The notes: generated by a model from the sequence alone, not told the origin. A stretch of 64,000 bases of DNA from Chitinophaga varians (GCF_012641275.1 NZ_JABAIA010000003.1:1364001-1428000), one strand, 5' to 3'. Counted from the stretch's first letter, positions 54,693 through 63,832 are shown. Translations and numbers: made by a program.

Positions 54693-56336
54693 ATGACCAG
54701 ACTAAAACTCTCCGCCCTGCTGATGATGGGCTCCTTAGCCATAGGGCTGGGACCATCGGCAATGGCACAAGCACCGGAAAGGCCCAAACTAGTAGTGGGA
54801 ATTGTAGTGGACCAGATGCGTTGGGATTACCTGTACCGTTATGCTGATCGTTATGAATCCGGCGGCTTCAAAAGAATGCTGAATGAAGGTTTCTCATGCG
54901 AGAACACCACCATCAGCCATCTCCCGTCCTTTACCGCTGTAGGACACAGCACCGTATATACCGGGTCAGTACCCGCCATCCATGGCATCACCGGCAATGA
55001 CTGGACCGATCAGCTGACCGGCAGAAAATGGTATTGCACAGAAGACACCGTGGCACAATCCGTGGGCAGCACCTCCAAAGCCGGACAGATGTCGCCACGC
55101 AACCTGCTGGCATCCACCATCACCGATGAACTGCGTTTCGCCACTAACTTCCGTTCCAAAGTAGTAGGCGTGTCGCTGAAAGACCGCGCTTCCATACTAC
55201 CCGCCGGACATACACCCAGCGGCGCTTTCTGGTTTGATGATGCCAACGGCAGCTTTATCACCAGCACATACTACATGAAAGACCTGCCGGAATGGGTAAA
55301 ACGTTTCAATGCCCGCAAACTGCCGGAGCAGCTCATGTCCAAACCCTGGGAGCCGCTGTACCCTATCAACAGCTACGTGCAGAGCAGCACAGACAACGTA
55401 TCGTGGGAAGGCACCTTCAGCGGCGAGAAAGCACCTGTGTTCCCGCACAACATGAAAGAGATCTACAAAAAAAATCCAGGCAGCCTGCGCACCACGCCTT
55501 CCGGCAACACCCTCACGCTGGAATTCGCGATGGCAGCCGTTGACGGATACAACCTCGGCAACGGTGAAGCCACCGACTTTCTCACCATCAACTGCGCTTC
55601 TACAGACTATGTAGGCCACCAATACGGCCCTAACTCTATTGAAGTGGAAGACACCTACCTCCGTCTCGATAAAGACCTGGCCGGCTTCTTCAGCTATCTC
55701 GACAAAAAAGTAGGTAAAGGCAACTACCTCGTATTCCTTACCGCAGACCACGGCGCCGCCCACTCTGTAGGCTTTATGAACGAATACAATGTGCCTGCCG
55801 GCTTTGTAAAAGACAAGCCGATGATGGCCAGCCTGGACAGCCTGCTGGCTGTACGTTTCGGCGTAAAAGGCCTCGTACGCTCCGGCATGAACTATCATGT
55901 GAACTACGACGTCAATAAAATAGAAGCCAATAAACTGGACTACGACGCCATCAAAAAAGAAACCGTGAAATTCCTCCAGCGTCAGCCAGGTATACAGTTC
56001 GCCGCAGATATCGATAACCTGGGCGACAGCCCCATACCACAGCCGATCAAAAGCATGATCGCCAATGGCTATAATCCTAAACGCACCGGCTCCGTGATGA
56101 TCATCCCCGAACCAGGATGGTACCAGGGCTTCGAGAAAGGCACTACCCATGGCAACTGGAACATGTATGACATCCACATCCCACTTGTATTCATGGGATG
56201 GCATGTTCAACATGGCGCCAGCAACGAAATCACGCATATGACAGACATCGCCGCCACACTGGCCGCCATGCTGCATGTGCAAATGCCGAACGGCTGCGTG
56301 GGCCGCCCGATTGAAAGCGTTATTAACCGAAAATAG
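54693..56336 (+). CDS. pafA: PafA-like alkaline phosphatase
   Basis: A secreted phosphatase of the alkaline phosphatase superfamily (547 residues) with a signal peptide (MTRLKLSALLMMGSLAIGLG onward to AMAQ). The metal and nucleophile region is GIVVDQMRWDYL (D40) and SHLPSFTAVGHSTVYTGS, where T81 aligns with the PafA threonine nucleophile; LTADHGAAHSVGF and TTHGNWNMYDIHIPLVF supply further ligands. PafA releases phosphate from many monoesters in the periplasm. It follows the GDPD-susCD genes, suggesting joint use of phosphate esters. Confidence 0.92.
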   Translation: MTRLKLSALLMMGSLAIGLGPSAMAQAPERPKLVVGIVVDQMRWDYLYRYADRYESGGFKRMLNEGFSCENTTISHLPSFTAVGHSTVYTGSVPAIHGITGNDWTDQLTGRKWYCTEDTVAQSVGSTSKAGQMSPRNLLASTITDELRFATNFRSKVVGVSLKDRASILPAGHTPSGAFWFDDANGSFITSTYYMKDLPEWVKRFNARKLPEQLMSKPWEPLYPINSYVQSSTDNVSWEGTFSGEKAPVFPHNMKEIYKKNPGSLRTTPSGNTLTLEFAMAAVDGYNLGNGEATDFLTINCASTDYVGHQYGPNSIEVEDTYLRLDKDLAGFFSYLDKKVGKGNYLVFLTADHGAAHSVGFMNEYNVPAGFVKDKPMMASLDSLLAVRFGVKGLVRSGMNYHVNYDVNKIEANKLDYDAIKKETVKFLQRQPGIQFAADIDNLGDSPIPQPIKSMIANGYNPKRTGSVMIIPEPGWYQGFEKGTTHGNWNMYDIHIPLVFMGWHVQHGASNEITHMTDIAATLAAMLHVQMPNGCVGRPIESVINRK

Positions 56337-56337
56337 T

Positions 56338-56357
56338 CCCAGGGCTGAAGCCCTGGG
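56338..56357 (+). repeat. REP-like palindrome, copy E
   Basis: The 20-bp palindrome starts 1 bp after the pafA stop. The tail is diverged (CCACAATTGGGG instead of CTACGATGTG). Same palindrome sequence as copy D. Confidence 0.8.
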
Positions 56358-56494
56358 CCACAATTGGGGATTGACATATTTCCGTGTTGTCTGTCTGGAA
56401 GGAAACAGTTGATATTGCAAAATATAGCTGGTTTTCTGCCGGACTTGCAACGCGGATTTTTATTTTAGTGAGATATGAATCGATCCTGGCGGAT

Positions 56495-58681
56495 TTAGTT
56501 TTGCTCCGGCGATACTTTTTCACCCAGCCTAAGGTTCCTGCGGATCACGCGATAAATGTCCATTTCCCGGAAAGGTTTCATCAGCCAGTCGTTGAAGCCG
56601 GCACGTTTGAAATCGCGTACGTCCTGTTCCGTGATATCCGCAGTAAGCGCCAACACTACCACCGCCGCCTTCTGCGGATCTGCATCCTTCCGTATCCGCT
56701 CCACCACTTCCAGGCCGCTGAGTTTAGGCATGTGCAGATCGAGCAGCACGAGATCGTACCGCTGCTGGCTCAACATGCGCACAGCTGTTTCTCCGTCACG
56801 CGCCATATCAAAACGGCATTTCCAGCGGGTCAGCATCATCTTCATCAATAACAGGTTCATCTCCTGGTCTTCGGCCACTAAGACATAACGCCCTTCCATA
56901 AACGCTCCTACCGGTTGTTCCGTTTCCGCGGTGGTTACCGCTTCATGGCTGGTGCCGGTGGACAGTTCATATGGTATCCGGCAGATAAATTCTGACCCTT
57001 GTCCCGGCTCGCTGGTAAAGGAGATAGTGCCTCCGTGCATTTCCACCAGCTTCTTGGTGATAGCCAGGCCCAGGCCGGTGCCTTTGACGGTCACCCGCGC
57101 CGGTGCCGCCTGATAGAAACGTTCAAACAGACTGGCCTGTGCTTCTTTGCTGATACCTTCCCCCGTATCTTTCACGGCAAAGGTGAACAGACCATGGGTA
57201 TCGGAGTGTGTTTCCAGTGTGCCCGTAACCGTTACACTGCCGCTGGGCGTGTATTTGACGGCGTTACTGATCAGGTTGAGCAGGATCTGTTTCAGCCGGA
57301 AGCCATCGCCCATTACTTCGCGGTGCCGTTCTCCCTTAAAATCAGCGGTGAACTCCAGGTTCTTTTGTACCGCCAGAATACGGGTGGTATTGATCACGTC
57401 CTCAAAAGTATCGTAAAGGGAGAAAGGCTCGTGCAGGATGGAAATGTATTCTTTTTCCAGCTTGGAGAAGTCCAACACGTCGTTGACCACCTGCATCAGC
57501 ATGTCAGCGGATGTTTCCACGGAACGTAGCAGATCGCGCTGATTGGCGGACAGTTCGGAGTATGCCAGTTGTTCACTGAAACCTACCACCGCGTTCAGTG
57601 GTGTCCGTATTTCATGGCTCATATTGGCCAGGAATTCCGTCCGCACGCGGGCCTGCTCCCGTGCTGCCTCTTCGCTGGCTTCCAGCTGCAATTCTTTTTT
57701 GCGTAGCAGCCAATATGTTCCCAGTGCAGTGGCGACTGCCAGCACCAGGGAAATAAATCCCCATACCGCGATGCTGCGCATGGTACTGGCATCGGCATAC
57801 ACGCTTTGTTTGGCCTGTTGTTTCTGTTGCGCCAGGGCCGTGGCGGCGTTTTCCCTTAACGCCACAATCAGCGTGTCCAGTTCTCCCAGCATAGAGATGT
57901 TGGTACCGGCCAGCGACTGTTCGTCAGCGTCTATTTTGAGGCGGTTGGACAGCTGAGTGCGCAGGATTTTTTTATAATATCCGTTGACGTCCGTGATAAT
58001 ATCTTTCATACGCTGGGCATCATAGGTCTCTTTGTCGATGACCTTTCCGCTTTTGGTTTTCACCAGCACGGCCATCTGCGCTTTTACCGTATCTCCTTTG
58101 TTTTTGTTGGAGAAAGCGTTGCCCAGTCTTTTAAAGAACCCTTTCTTTTTCTCCGGTTGCGCCTGCACATTGCTGACAGTATCCATGGTCACCTCGTCTT
58201 TCTTGATCTGGGTGACCTTATAACTGGGGATACTGCTCAGCAGCTTATCGATACGGTCGTCCGTAAGAGAGGTGGACAACATGGAGTCCGTTGCTTTTTT
58301 CATCTGGGCTATCCGTTCAGAGACTTCGGTTTTTTTAGCCACCAGTCCATCGAACTGCTGATGGCCAGGGGCTTTGGCCAGCATGCCCGCTACCATGTCT
58401 ACTGACGACAAAACTTCTCCCAACTGAACGGAAAACTGTTGCAGGTAGTTCCTTTTGTAGGTGATGGTGAACATGCGGAAATTATTTTCCGCACGGCTGA
58501 GGGTCAACAACGCATTGTCCATAAGGCGTATGCCGGGGTTATCACGGGACAGGGTATCTGCCGACGCCAGCAGTTTTCCTGCGCTGCGCTGGTGAACATC
58601 GTATCCGAAAATAAACAGCACGCCAATGGCAAAGGCGGCCAGGAACAAAACAACGAAGAATATTTTAAGTGATCGACGCAT
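56495..58681 (-). CDS. Hybrid sensor histidine kinase/response regulator
   Basis: A 728-residue membrane kinase. TM1 is at about 6-26 and TM2 at about 302-326, enclosing a long helical periplasmic sensor with no recognised ligand domain. Then come HisKA with H356 (MSHEIRTPLNAVVGFSEQL), the HATPase domain (N473, DTGEG at 505-509, GTGLGLAI) and a C-terminal receiver (about 600-718) with D648 in LLDLHMPKLSG and K702. With no DNA-binding part, it passes its signal through the receiver to an unseen partner. The start is the ATG at 58681. Three 14-bp direct repeats lie upstream. Confidence 0.94.
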   Translation of the reverse strand: MRRSLKIFFVVLFLAAFAIGVLFIFGYDVHQRSAGKLLASADTLSRDNPGIRLMDNALLTLSRAENNFRMFTITYKRNYLQQFSVQLGEVLSSVDMVAGMLAKAPGHQQFDGLVAKKTEVSERIAQMKKATDSMLSTSLTDDRIDKLLSSIPSYKVTQIKKDEVTMDTVSNVQAQPEKKKGFFKRLGNAFSNKNKGDTVKAQMAVLVKTKSGKVIDKETYDAQRMKDIITDVNGYYKKILRTQLSNRLKIDADEQSLAGTNISMLGELDTLIVALRENAATALAQQKQQAKQSVYADASTMRSIAVWGFISLVLAVATALGTYWLLRKKELQLEASEEAAREQARVRTEFLANMSHEIRTPLNAVVGFSEQLAYSELSANQRDLLRSVETSADMLMQVVNDVLDFSKLEKEYISILHEPFSLYDTFEDVINTTRILAVQKNLEFTADFKGERHREVMGDGFRLKQILLNLISNAVKYTPSGSVTVTGTLETHSDTHGLFTFAVKDTGEGISKEAQASLFERFYQAAPARVTVKGTGLGLAITKKLVEMHGGTISFTSEPGQGSEFICRIPYELSTGTSHEAVTTAETEQPVGAFMEGRYVLVAEDQEMNLLLMKMMLTRWKCRFDMARDGETAVRMLSQQRYDLVLLDLHMPKLSGLEVVERIRKDADPQKAAVVVLALTADITEQDVRDFKRAGFNDWLMKPFREMDIYRVIRRNLRLGEKVSPEQN

Positions 58682-58754
58682 GTTAACGTATAGTTGGTTA
58701 TGAATATACAAGACGATACAGTACAGGAGGGTTTTACAGTACTGATGGTTACTG

Positions 58755-58796
58755 ATACGATTAAAACAATACGATTAAAATGATACGAGAAAAACG
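58755..58796. repeat. Three 14-bp direct repeats upstream of the histidine kinase
   Basis: ATACGATTAAAA-type units begin at 58755, 58769 and 58783 with a strict 14-bp period; the third is diverged (ATACGAGAAAAA). They lie 75-115 bp before the kinase start, a plausible place for regulator binding. Confidence 0.6.
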
Positions 58797-58870
58797 GATG
58801 ATTCAGGATATGGTCAGCGCTTTCAGCTGCTATAAAGGGGAAGGTAAAGAAAAATTCGGAATTAACAGTC

Positions 58871-58901
58871 AAGGCTGCCGGTATTTAACACCGGCAGCCT
58901 T
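58871..58901. terminator. Hairpin after the ABC ATPase gene
   Basis: Perfect 12-bp arms 58871-58882 and 58890-58901, 25 bp past the stop of the minus-strand ABC gene. The T run is better on the plus side, so it may be bidirectional. Confidence 0.7.
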
Positions 58902-58925
58902 TTACGTTCTTTTATCTTGTCGGGA

Positions 58926-59909
58926 TCAGAGATACCAGACTTCGTCCTGGTGAATGGAGAGAAACACCGTGTCTCCCTTTTTCACCTCAGATTTGGCGGT
59001 CCTGATCAGAACCGTGTCTTTAGCAAGTGTAACAACCGTCTCGTAAAAGCTGCCATAGAAACGCACTTGTTTGACCTTGCCTTTCAGAGCCAGTTCGCTT
59101 TCCGGTACCAGCATAAGGCTTTCGGGGCGAAGGAAGAGATTTTTGTTGTTGGTTTCCACACCCGGCAAACCCGCGAATTTCTTTGCCTTCGCAGGACTGA
59201 AAAGATTATAGGTGCCCAGCAGACCAGCCACGTATTCGTTGACCGGCCGGCCATATACCTCGCGGGGCGTGCCTTGCTGGACAATTTCACCGTCTTTCAT
59301 GATCAGCACTTCGTCCGCCCAGGACAGGATGTCCAGCGGATCGTGTGAAATGAGCATGCAGGTGATGTCCAGGTTTTCGGAGATATCGTGGATGACTTCT
59401 TTCAGTTTGTTTTTATGGATAAGGTCCAGGTTGGAAAACGGTTCGTCCAGCAGTAAGAGCCGCGGCGCAGTGACCAGCAGCCTGGCCAGTGCGATCCTTT
59501 GTTTTTCGCCGCCGGACAACTGGTCTGTTTTCCTTTTCAGCAAATGGGAGATCTGGCACAGCTCATATAACTCTGTAGCCGATTCTTCTGTGAGCTTGTT
59601 GTTGTAAGACAGGATCTCCTCCACGCGATAGTTGTTACGCAATTCGAAGTGCTGCGAGAGATAAGCGATACCGGGTTGTCCGGGAATTAATACTTCCAGC
59701 GGCCCTTCTACCCTCACGTCTTCAAAAGACACCTTACCGGCATCGGGCTGCGCAAACCCGCCGATCATTTTCAGCAGCGTGCTTTTACCGGAGCCTGTTT
59801 CCCCGGCGATAGCCACTTTCTGAAATTTTTCCACCGTGAAGCTGATATCCTTCACTACCGGAACACCCAATTGGTTTTTACTGATGTTGGAGACCGTTAA
59901 AAAGCTCAT
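58926..59909 (-). CDS. ABC transporter ATP-binding protein with TOBE-like tail
   Basis: A 327-residue ABC ATPase: Walker A AGETGSGKST, Q-loop LSQHFELRNNY, signature LSGGEKQRIALARLL, Walker B LLLLDEPFSNLD, then a C-terminal extension (about 235-327) resembling the TOBE domain of PotA/FbpC/ModC-type importers. No permease or binding protein is adjacent, so the substrate is unknown. The start is the ATG at 59909; a longer ORF to 60008 adds unrelated residues. Confidence 0.88.
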   Translation of the reverse strand: MSFLTVSNISKNQLGVPVVKDISFTVEKFQKVAIAGETGSGKSTLLKMIGGFAQPDAGKVSFEDVRVEGPLEVLIPGQPGIAYLSQHFELRNNYRVEEILSYNNKLTEESATELYELCQISHLLKRKTDQLSGGEKQRIALARLLVTAPRLLLLDEPFSNLDLIHKNKLKEVIHDISENLDITCMLISHDPLDILSWADEVLIMKDGEIVQQGTPREVYGRPVNEYVAGLLGTYNLFSPAKAKKFAGLPGVETNNKNLFLRPESLMLVPESELALKGKVKQVRFYGSFYETVVTLAKDTVLIRTAKSEVKKGDTVFLSIHQDEVWYL

Positions 59910-60141
59910 ATGTCCTGTTTGTCTGTTACCCGGAAATGCCCGGTCGAAAGACCTTTCAATCGGGCAAATATAACAGAAAATGGTAAAATACAACCCCATG
60001 ACAGTCATTTAACCAACCCAATCCTTGCTGGCAGGGGGTTCTGTCCGCGTAAAGAAAATAGTTAATATATCATCCCCAGGGGGTGTATTTCCGCCAAACG
60101 GAGGGGTTGATCCCGACAAACACCCCATTTACCTTTACCAT

Positions 60142-61122
60142 ATGAAACACATATCTATCCTGGTTCCCAAGGGAGCCGTACTAGGCAGCATTGAAGGGCC
60201 CCGTCAGGTGTTTACCGAGGTAAACAAGATGTTGAAAAACAATGGCGACTCCCCTATGTTTAAGGTACAGCTGGTAGGGCTGACCCGAGAAGTACCCGCA
60301 TGCGGGGGTATGTACACTGTTTATGCGGATGCCACTATCAAAGACATCCCTAAAACAGACCTTATCATTATTCCGGCATTGGATGGTGATATGCCGAAAA
60401 TCATTGAGCAGAACAGGGAGTTCCTTCCCTGGATCGTGCAACAGTACAAAGGCGGCGCCGAAGTGGGCAGTCTTTGTGTAGGCGCTTTCCTCCTGGCTGC
60501 CACCGGCCTGGTGAACGGCCGCCGGTGTGCCACCCATTGGATGGCAGCCAATGATTTCAGAAGAATGTACCCGCAGGTAGATCTGGTGGAAGATAAAATC
60601 CTCACCGATGAATATGGCATATATTCCAGCGGTGGTGCTTTTTCCTACCTCAACCTCATTCTCTACCTGATAGAAAAATATTGCGACCGGCAGATAGCCG
60701 TTTTCTGCTCCAAAGCTTTCCAGATAGACATTCAGCGCGACAGCCAATCGCCCTTTATGGTGTTCCGTGGCCAGAAAGACCATGAAGACGAACCTATCCG
60801 CAAAGCGCAGGAATTCATTGAGAAAAATTTCACGGAAAAGATCACGGTAGACCAGCTGGCTTATATGTTCACGCTTGGCCGGAGGAACCTGGAGCGGCGG
60901 TTTAAGAAAGCCACTTCCAATACAGTGGTCGAGTACATCCAGCGGGTGAAAATAGAGGCTGCCAAAAAGAGCCTTGAGTCATCCCGCGAAAATGTCAACG
61001 AAGTAATGTACAATGTGGGTTATACCGATCCCAAGGCTTTCCGGATCACCTTCAAAAAGATAACCGGTATGTCGCCGGTACAATACCGGAACCGGTACAA
61101 CAAGGAAATAGAAGTAGAATAA
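60142..61122 (+). CDS. GlxA-type regulator (DJ-1/PfpI domain with AraC HTH)
   Basis: A 326-residue transcription regulator: an N-terminal DJ-1/PfpI domain (ISILVPKGAVLGSIEGPRQV; VGSLCVGAFLLAATGLVNGR) and a C-terminal AraC pair of HTH motifs (FTLGRRNLERRFKKAT, then VNEVMYNVGYTDPKAFRITF). The nucleophile elbow carries a cysteine (SLCVGAF). Ligand unknown. The ATG at 60142 starts the domain; a longer frame from 60025 lacks sense. It ends in a remarkable inverted repeat. Confidence 0.92.
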   Translation: MKHISILVPKGAVLGSIEGPRQVFTEVNKMLKNNGDSPMFKVQLVGLTREVPACGGMYTVYADATIKDIPKTDLIIIPALDGDMPKIIEQNREFLPWIVQQYKGGAEVGSLCVGAFLLAATGLVNGRRCATHWMAANDFRRMYPQVDLVEDKILTDEYGIYSSGGAFSYLNLILYLIEKYCDRQIAVFCSKAFQIDIQRDSQSPFMVFRGQKDHEDEPIRKAQEFIEKNFTEKITVDQLAYMFTLGRRNLERRFKKATSNTVVEYIQRVKIEAAKKSLESSRENVNEVMYNVGYTDPKAFRITFKKITGMSPVQYRNRYNKEIEVE

Positions 61123-61124
61123 GC

Positions 61125-61269
61125 AATTACGAATTACAAATTACGAATTACGAATTACGAATTAAGGGCTCTTTTATGGGAAGTTTACTTAGTATCCTCT
61201 CCATAAGGAAGCCCTTAATTCGTAATTCGTAATTCGTAATTTGTAATTCGTAATTCGTAATTTGTAATT
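61125..61269. repeat. 46-bp perfect inverted repeat built of 7-bp units
   Basis: The left arm 61125-61170 and right arm 61210-61255 are perfect complements over 46 bp, around a 39-nt loop. Each arm is a tandem of AATTACG/AATTACA 7-bp units closed by an AAGGGCT end. The right side carries two more units to 61269, running into the stop codon of the VOC gene (61268-61270). It separates two convergent genes and may terminate both. Confidence 0.9.
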
Positions 61270-61669
61270 AATTCGCGGGGATTGGTTCCATAAACATATA
61301 CTCCCAGAAATGACCATCGAGGTCACGGAAACCGTGGCCATACATAATTCCGTGGTCCTGCGGCGCTCTGGGCGCTGTAGCGCCGGCAGCTACGGCTTTG
61401 GCCACAATGGTATCCACCTCTTCCCTGCTGCTGGCAGAAAGGCAATTGAGACACTCTGTATGGGTACTGGTATCACAGATCTCATTATTGGTGAAGGTCT
61501 TAAAGAACGGTTCAACCAGCAGCATCGCATAGATGGTATCAGAAATCACCATACACGCTGCTTTATCATCTGTAAACTGAGGATTGAAGCTGTATCCCAG
61601 CTGCGTAAAAAACTGAATGCTTTTCTGAAGGTCTTTAACCGGCAGATTAACGAAGATAGCTGTCGCCAT
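61268..61669 (-). CDS. VOC family (glyoxalase-like) protein
   Basis: A 133-residue vicinal-oxygen-chelate protein with two beta-alpha-beta-beta-beta modules (MATAIFVNLPVKDLQKSIQF at the start; FRDLDGHFWEYMFMEP at the end, carrying a conserved E). Resembles the glyoxalase/bleomycin-resistance group seen in Bacteroidota; substrate unknown. Start at 61669; the longer frame to 61702 is not favoured. Its 3' end overlaps the inverted repeat. Confidence 0.88.
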   Translation of the reverse strand: MATAIFVNLPVKDLQKSIQFFTQLGYSFNPQFTDDKAACMVISDTIYAMLLVEPFFKTFTNNEICDTSTHTECLNCLSASSREEVDTIVAKAVAAGATAPRAPQDHGIMYGHGFRDLDGHFWEYMFMEPIPAN

Positions 61670-61860
61670 AATTGGATTTTTTTTTGTTTGATGTTGATGC
61701 AAACTTATATCGTTTTCCTGCGTATGATAGCGTCCAAAAACGACAATAATGGTGGCAAAATGCGACTGTTGCCTGCCACCACGCGCAACTGTACTACTTC
61801 TTTTTATACGATGTGTACCACCTCAAAGGCAGGCTGCGGGATTACCTTTGCCGTGAAACA

Positions 61861-62394
61861 ATGAATAACGCAATGGAGACCGTACAGAACATCACCACCA
61901 AATTTGTGGTTGTCAATGAAGCCAACATACAGGCCCTGCTTTCCCTCATCACCGGACTGGCCAGGGAAAAATACGGACAACTGTTATCCTCCGCCCAGCT
62001 GGATGATTACCTGAGCAGGTTTACGCCACAACAACTCACATCAGACATCAACAATTTTTCCAATCAATGGCTTATGGTATATGCCGACAAGGAGCCGGCC
62101 GGATATGCGCTGATCACCTCCGCCGGGAAACGGCCGGATGTACTCACTGAAAAAAAGGTAAAACGGCTGGCCGGCTTTGGCGTTTTGCAACAATACCAGC
62201 ACAGCGGCTGCGCAGCGGTATTAATGAAAAAGTGCCTGCAGGCAGGACAATCCTATGACGCACTGTGGATGCATGAGCATGCCGGCAACCCGTTGTTGCC
62301 CTACTTTGAGGAAAACAATTTCCGGCAGACAGGTCAACAGGACGAATTGGAAGCGCTGCCCTTACAGGGTGTATACCTGATCAGGCGAAAATGA
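61861..62394 (+). CDS. GNAT family acetyltransferase
   Basis: A 177-residue GNAT protein. The recognisable core is KVKRLAGFGVLQQYQHSGCA, with the Q/R-x-x-G-x-A loop slightly diverged, then VLMKKCLQAGQSYDALWMHE and FEENNFRQTG, the usual final strand and helix. Substrate unknown. The start is the ATG at 61861. Confidence 0.82.
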   Translation: MNNAMETVQNITTKFVVVNEANIQALLSLITGLAREKYGQLLSSAQLDDYLSRFTPQQLTSDINNFSNQWLMVYADKEPAGYALITSAGKRPDVLTEKKVKRLAGFGVLQQYQHSGCAAVLMKKCLQAGQSYDALWMHEHAGNPLLPYFEENNFRQTGQQDELEALPLQGVYLIRRK

Positions 62395-62481
62395 TTAAAT
62401 TACCAGGAGGAAGGCTGGCCCGATAGTACTTTTAAACGGGCAGGCCGACTTCCTGGCACATCATTTTATGCACTAACAGTT

Positions 62482-63753
62482 ATGCTTATACGCAAATCCC
62501 TCCGGCCATTGTTACTGGCCTTCGCGCTCTACAACCAGACAGCCGCCGCACAGGCGCCCCATATTCCCAACGCCGTTGAGGTCCGTTCCATAGATCCGTC
62601 GGACGACCGCTATGCAGACCTGGAGCCGCTCCGCGCCGCTATCGGCCGCTCCAGGATAGTGCTGCTCGGGGAACAGACACACGGAGAAGCCACTACGTTT
62701 CTCGCCAAAACACGGCTTATTAAATTCCTGCATGAAAAGATGGGATTTGAAGTGCTGGCATTTGAAAGTGGTCTGTACGACTGCGCCCGTATCTGGGACA
62801 ACACCGTCAAAGGCGGACAGTTTTCCAAAGAAGTCATAGGCAGCCTGTTCTTCATGTATGCCACCAGCAAACAGATGCAGCCCCTGCATGACTACATTCA
62901 GGCAAACGTGAAGAGCCGTACGCCGCTCGTCGTGACCGGTTTCGAGAGCCAGCATTCCGGCGAATTTGCCAAGACGAAGCTATTCCCCGATTTTGACCAA
63001 TTCCTGCAACAAAAACATATCTCCCTTCCGGACAGCAGCTGGCAACTGTTTCAGCGTGTTGCCCTGGCCACCTTTGCCTCCAACCAGTACAGGCCTGCCG
63101 CTGCGGAACAGGAAACGTTTTTCAAAGTACTGAATAAGCTCAAAGCCACGTTGTCCAAAGAAGCGGACAACCCTGCACACTTCACTGCCTCTCCCGGTTT
63201 CTGGTTAAAAATCACCGAAAGTATCGAGTCGCAGGCATTGCGTTACTGGGGCCTTGTGACCGGCAATGAGCTAAGCGTGCGCGACAAGCAGATGGCAGAA
63301 AATTTTATCTGGCTGGCCGAGAAAGCCTTCCCTGGTAAAAAAATTATCGTGTGGGCACATAACATCCACATCTCCAAAAATACCAGTCAGCTAACAGACG
63401 CTAATGACAAGCCCATACCTTTCCTGCAAACATATGTGCCTATGGGCGCCACGGTGAGCAAACATTTCGGCAAAGCAGCGTATGTTATCGGCTTCTCCGG
63501 TTCTACCGGAACTTACATTGACTTTAATAACGGTCAAACCGCTAACGTACCGCCTGTAGTGCCGGGCAGCGTGGAGGGACAGCTCGATGCCAGCGGCTAT
63601 GCACAGGCGTTTACAGACTACCGCACCGCCAAGGGCTGGTTGCAGCAAAAACAACAGGCCACCCTGTTTGACTTTATCCCGACGAAAGGTATCTGGCCGG
63701 AGATTTTCGACGGTCTTTTTTACATACACGCCTCCACGCCGGTAGACCGTTGA
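62482..63753 (+). CDS. Erythromycin esterase family protein, secreted
   Basis: A 423-residue protein with a signal peptide (about 1-25, ending AAAQA). It carries the family's catalytic core: LLGEQTHGEATTF with E64 and H67, and EVLAFESGLYDC with E95, as in EreA/EreB. It lies among ordinary genes without mobile-element marks, so it may be a resident hydrolase rather than acquired macrolide resistance. The substrate is not predictable from sequence. Confidence 0.88.
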   Translation: MLIRKSLRPLLLAFALYNQTAAAQAPHIPNAVEVRSIDPSDDRYADLEPLRAAIGRSRIVLLGEQTHGEATTFLAKTRLIKFLHEKMGFEVLAFESGLYDCARIWDNTVKGGQFSKEVIGSLFFMYATSKQMQPLHDYIQANVKSRTPLVVTGFESQHSGEFAKTKLFPDFDQFLQQKHISLPDSSWQLFQRVALATFASNQYRPAAAEQETFFKVLNKLKATLSKEADNPAHFTASPGFWLKITESIESQALRYWGLVTGNELSVRDKQMAENFIWLAEKAFPGKKIIVWAHNIHISKNTSQLTDANDKPIPFLQTYVPMGATVSKHFGKAAYVIGFSGSTGTYIDFNNGQTANVPPVVPGSVEGQLDASGYAQAFTDYRTAKGWLQQKQQATLFDFIPTKGIWPEIFDGLFYIHASTPVDR

Positions 63754-63759
63754 GCCATT

Positions 63760-63832
63760 TTTTCTGATGTACGGTTTTTTGATATGAGGTTGATCAGGTC
63801 GCTTTCAAATCAAAAAATCGTACATCAGAAAA
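63760..63832. terminator. Long hairpin after the erythromycin esterase-like gene
   Basis: 24-bp arms 63760-63783 and 63809-63832 with one mismatch, followed by AATTCCTAAAT. Same class as the hairpins near 0.85, 3.1 and 30.4 kb, and its left arm resembles the flank at about 43.23 kb. Confidence 0.78.

Noticed and set aside
55197-56450. 417-codon minus-strand frame across pafA
   Set aside because: Antisense shadow; it also runs through the REP-like copy E, and pafA motifs on the other strand are complete.
61125-61269. CRISPR-like short repeats
   Set aside because: The units are 7 bp in direct tandem without spacers, and the arms are complementary, so this is an inverted repeat, not an array.
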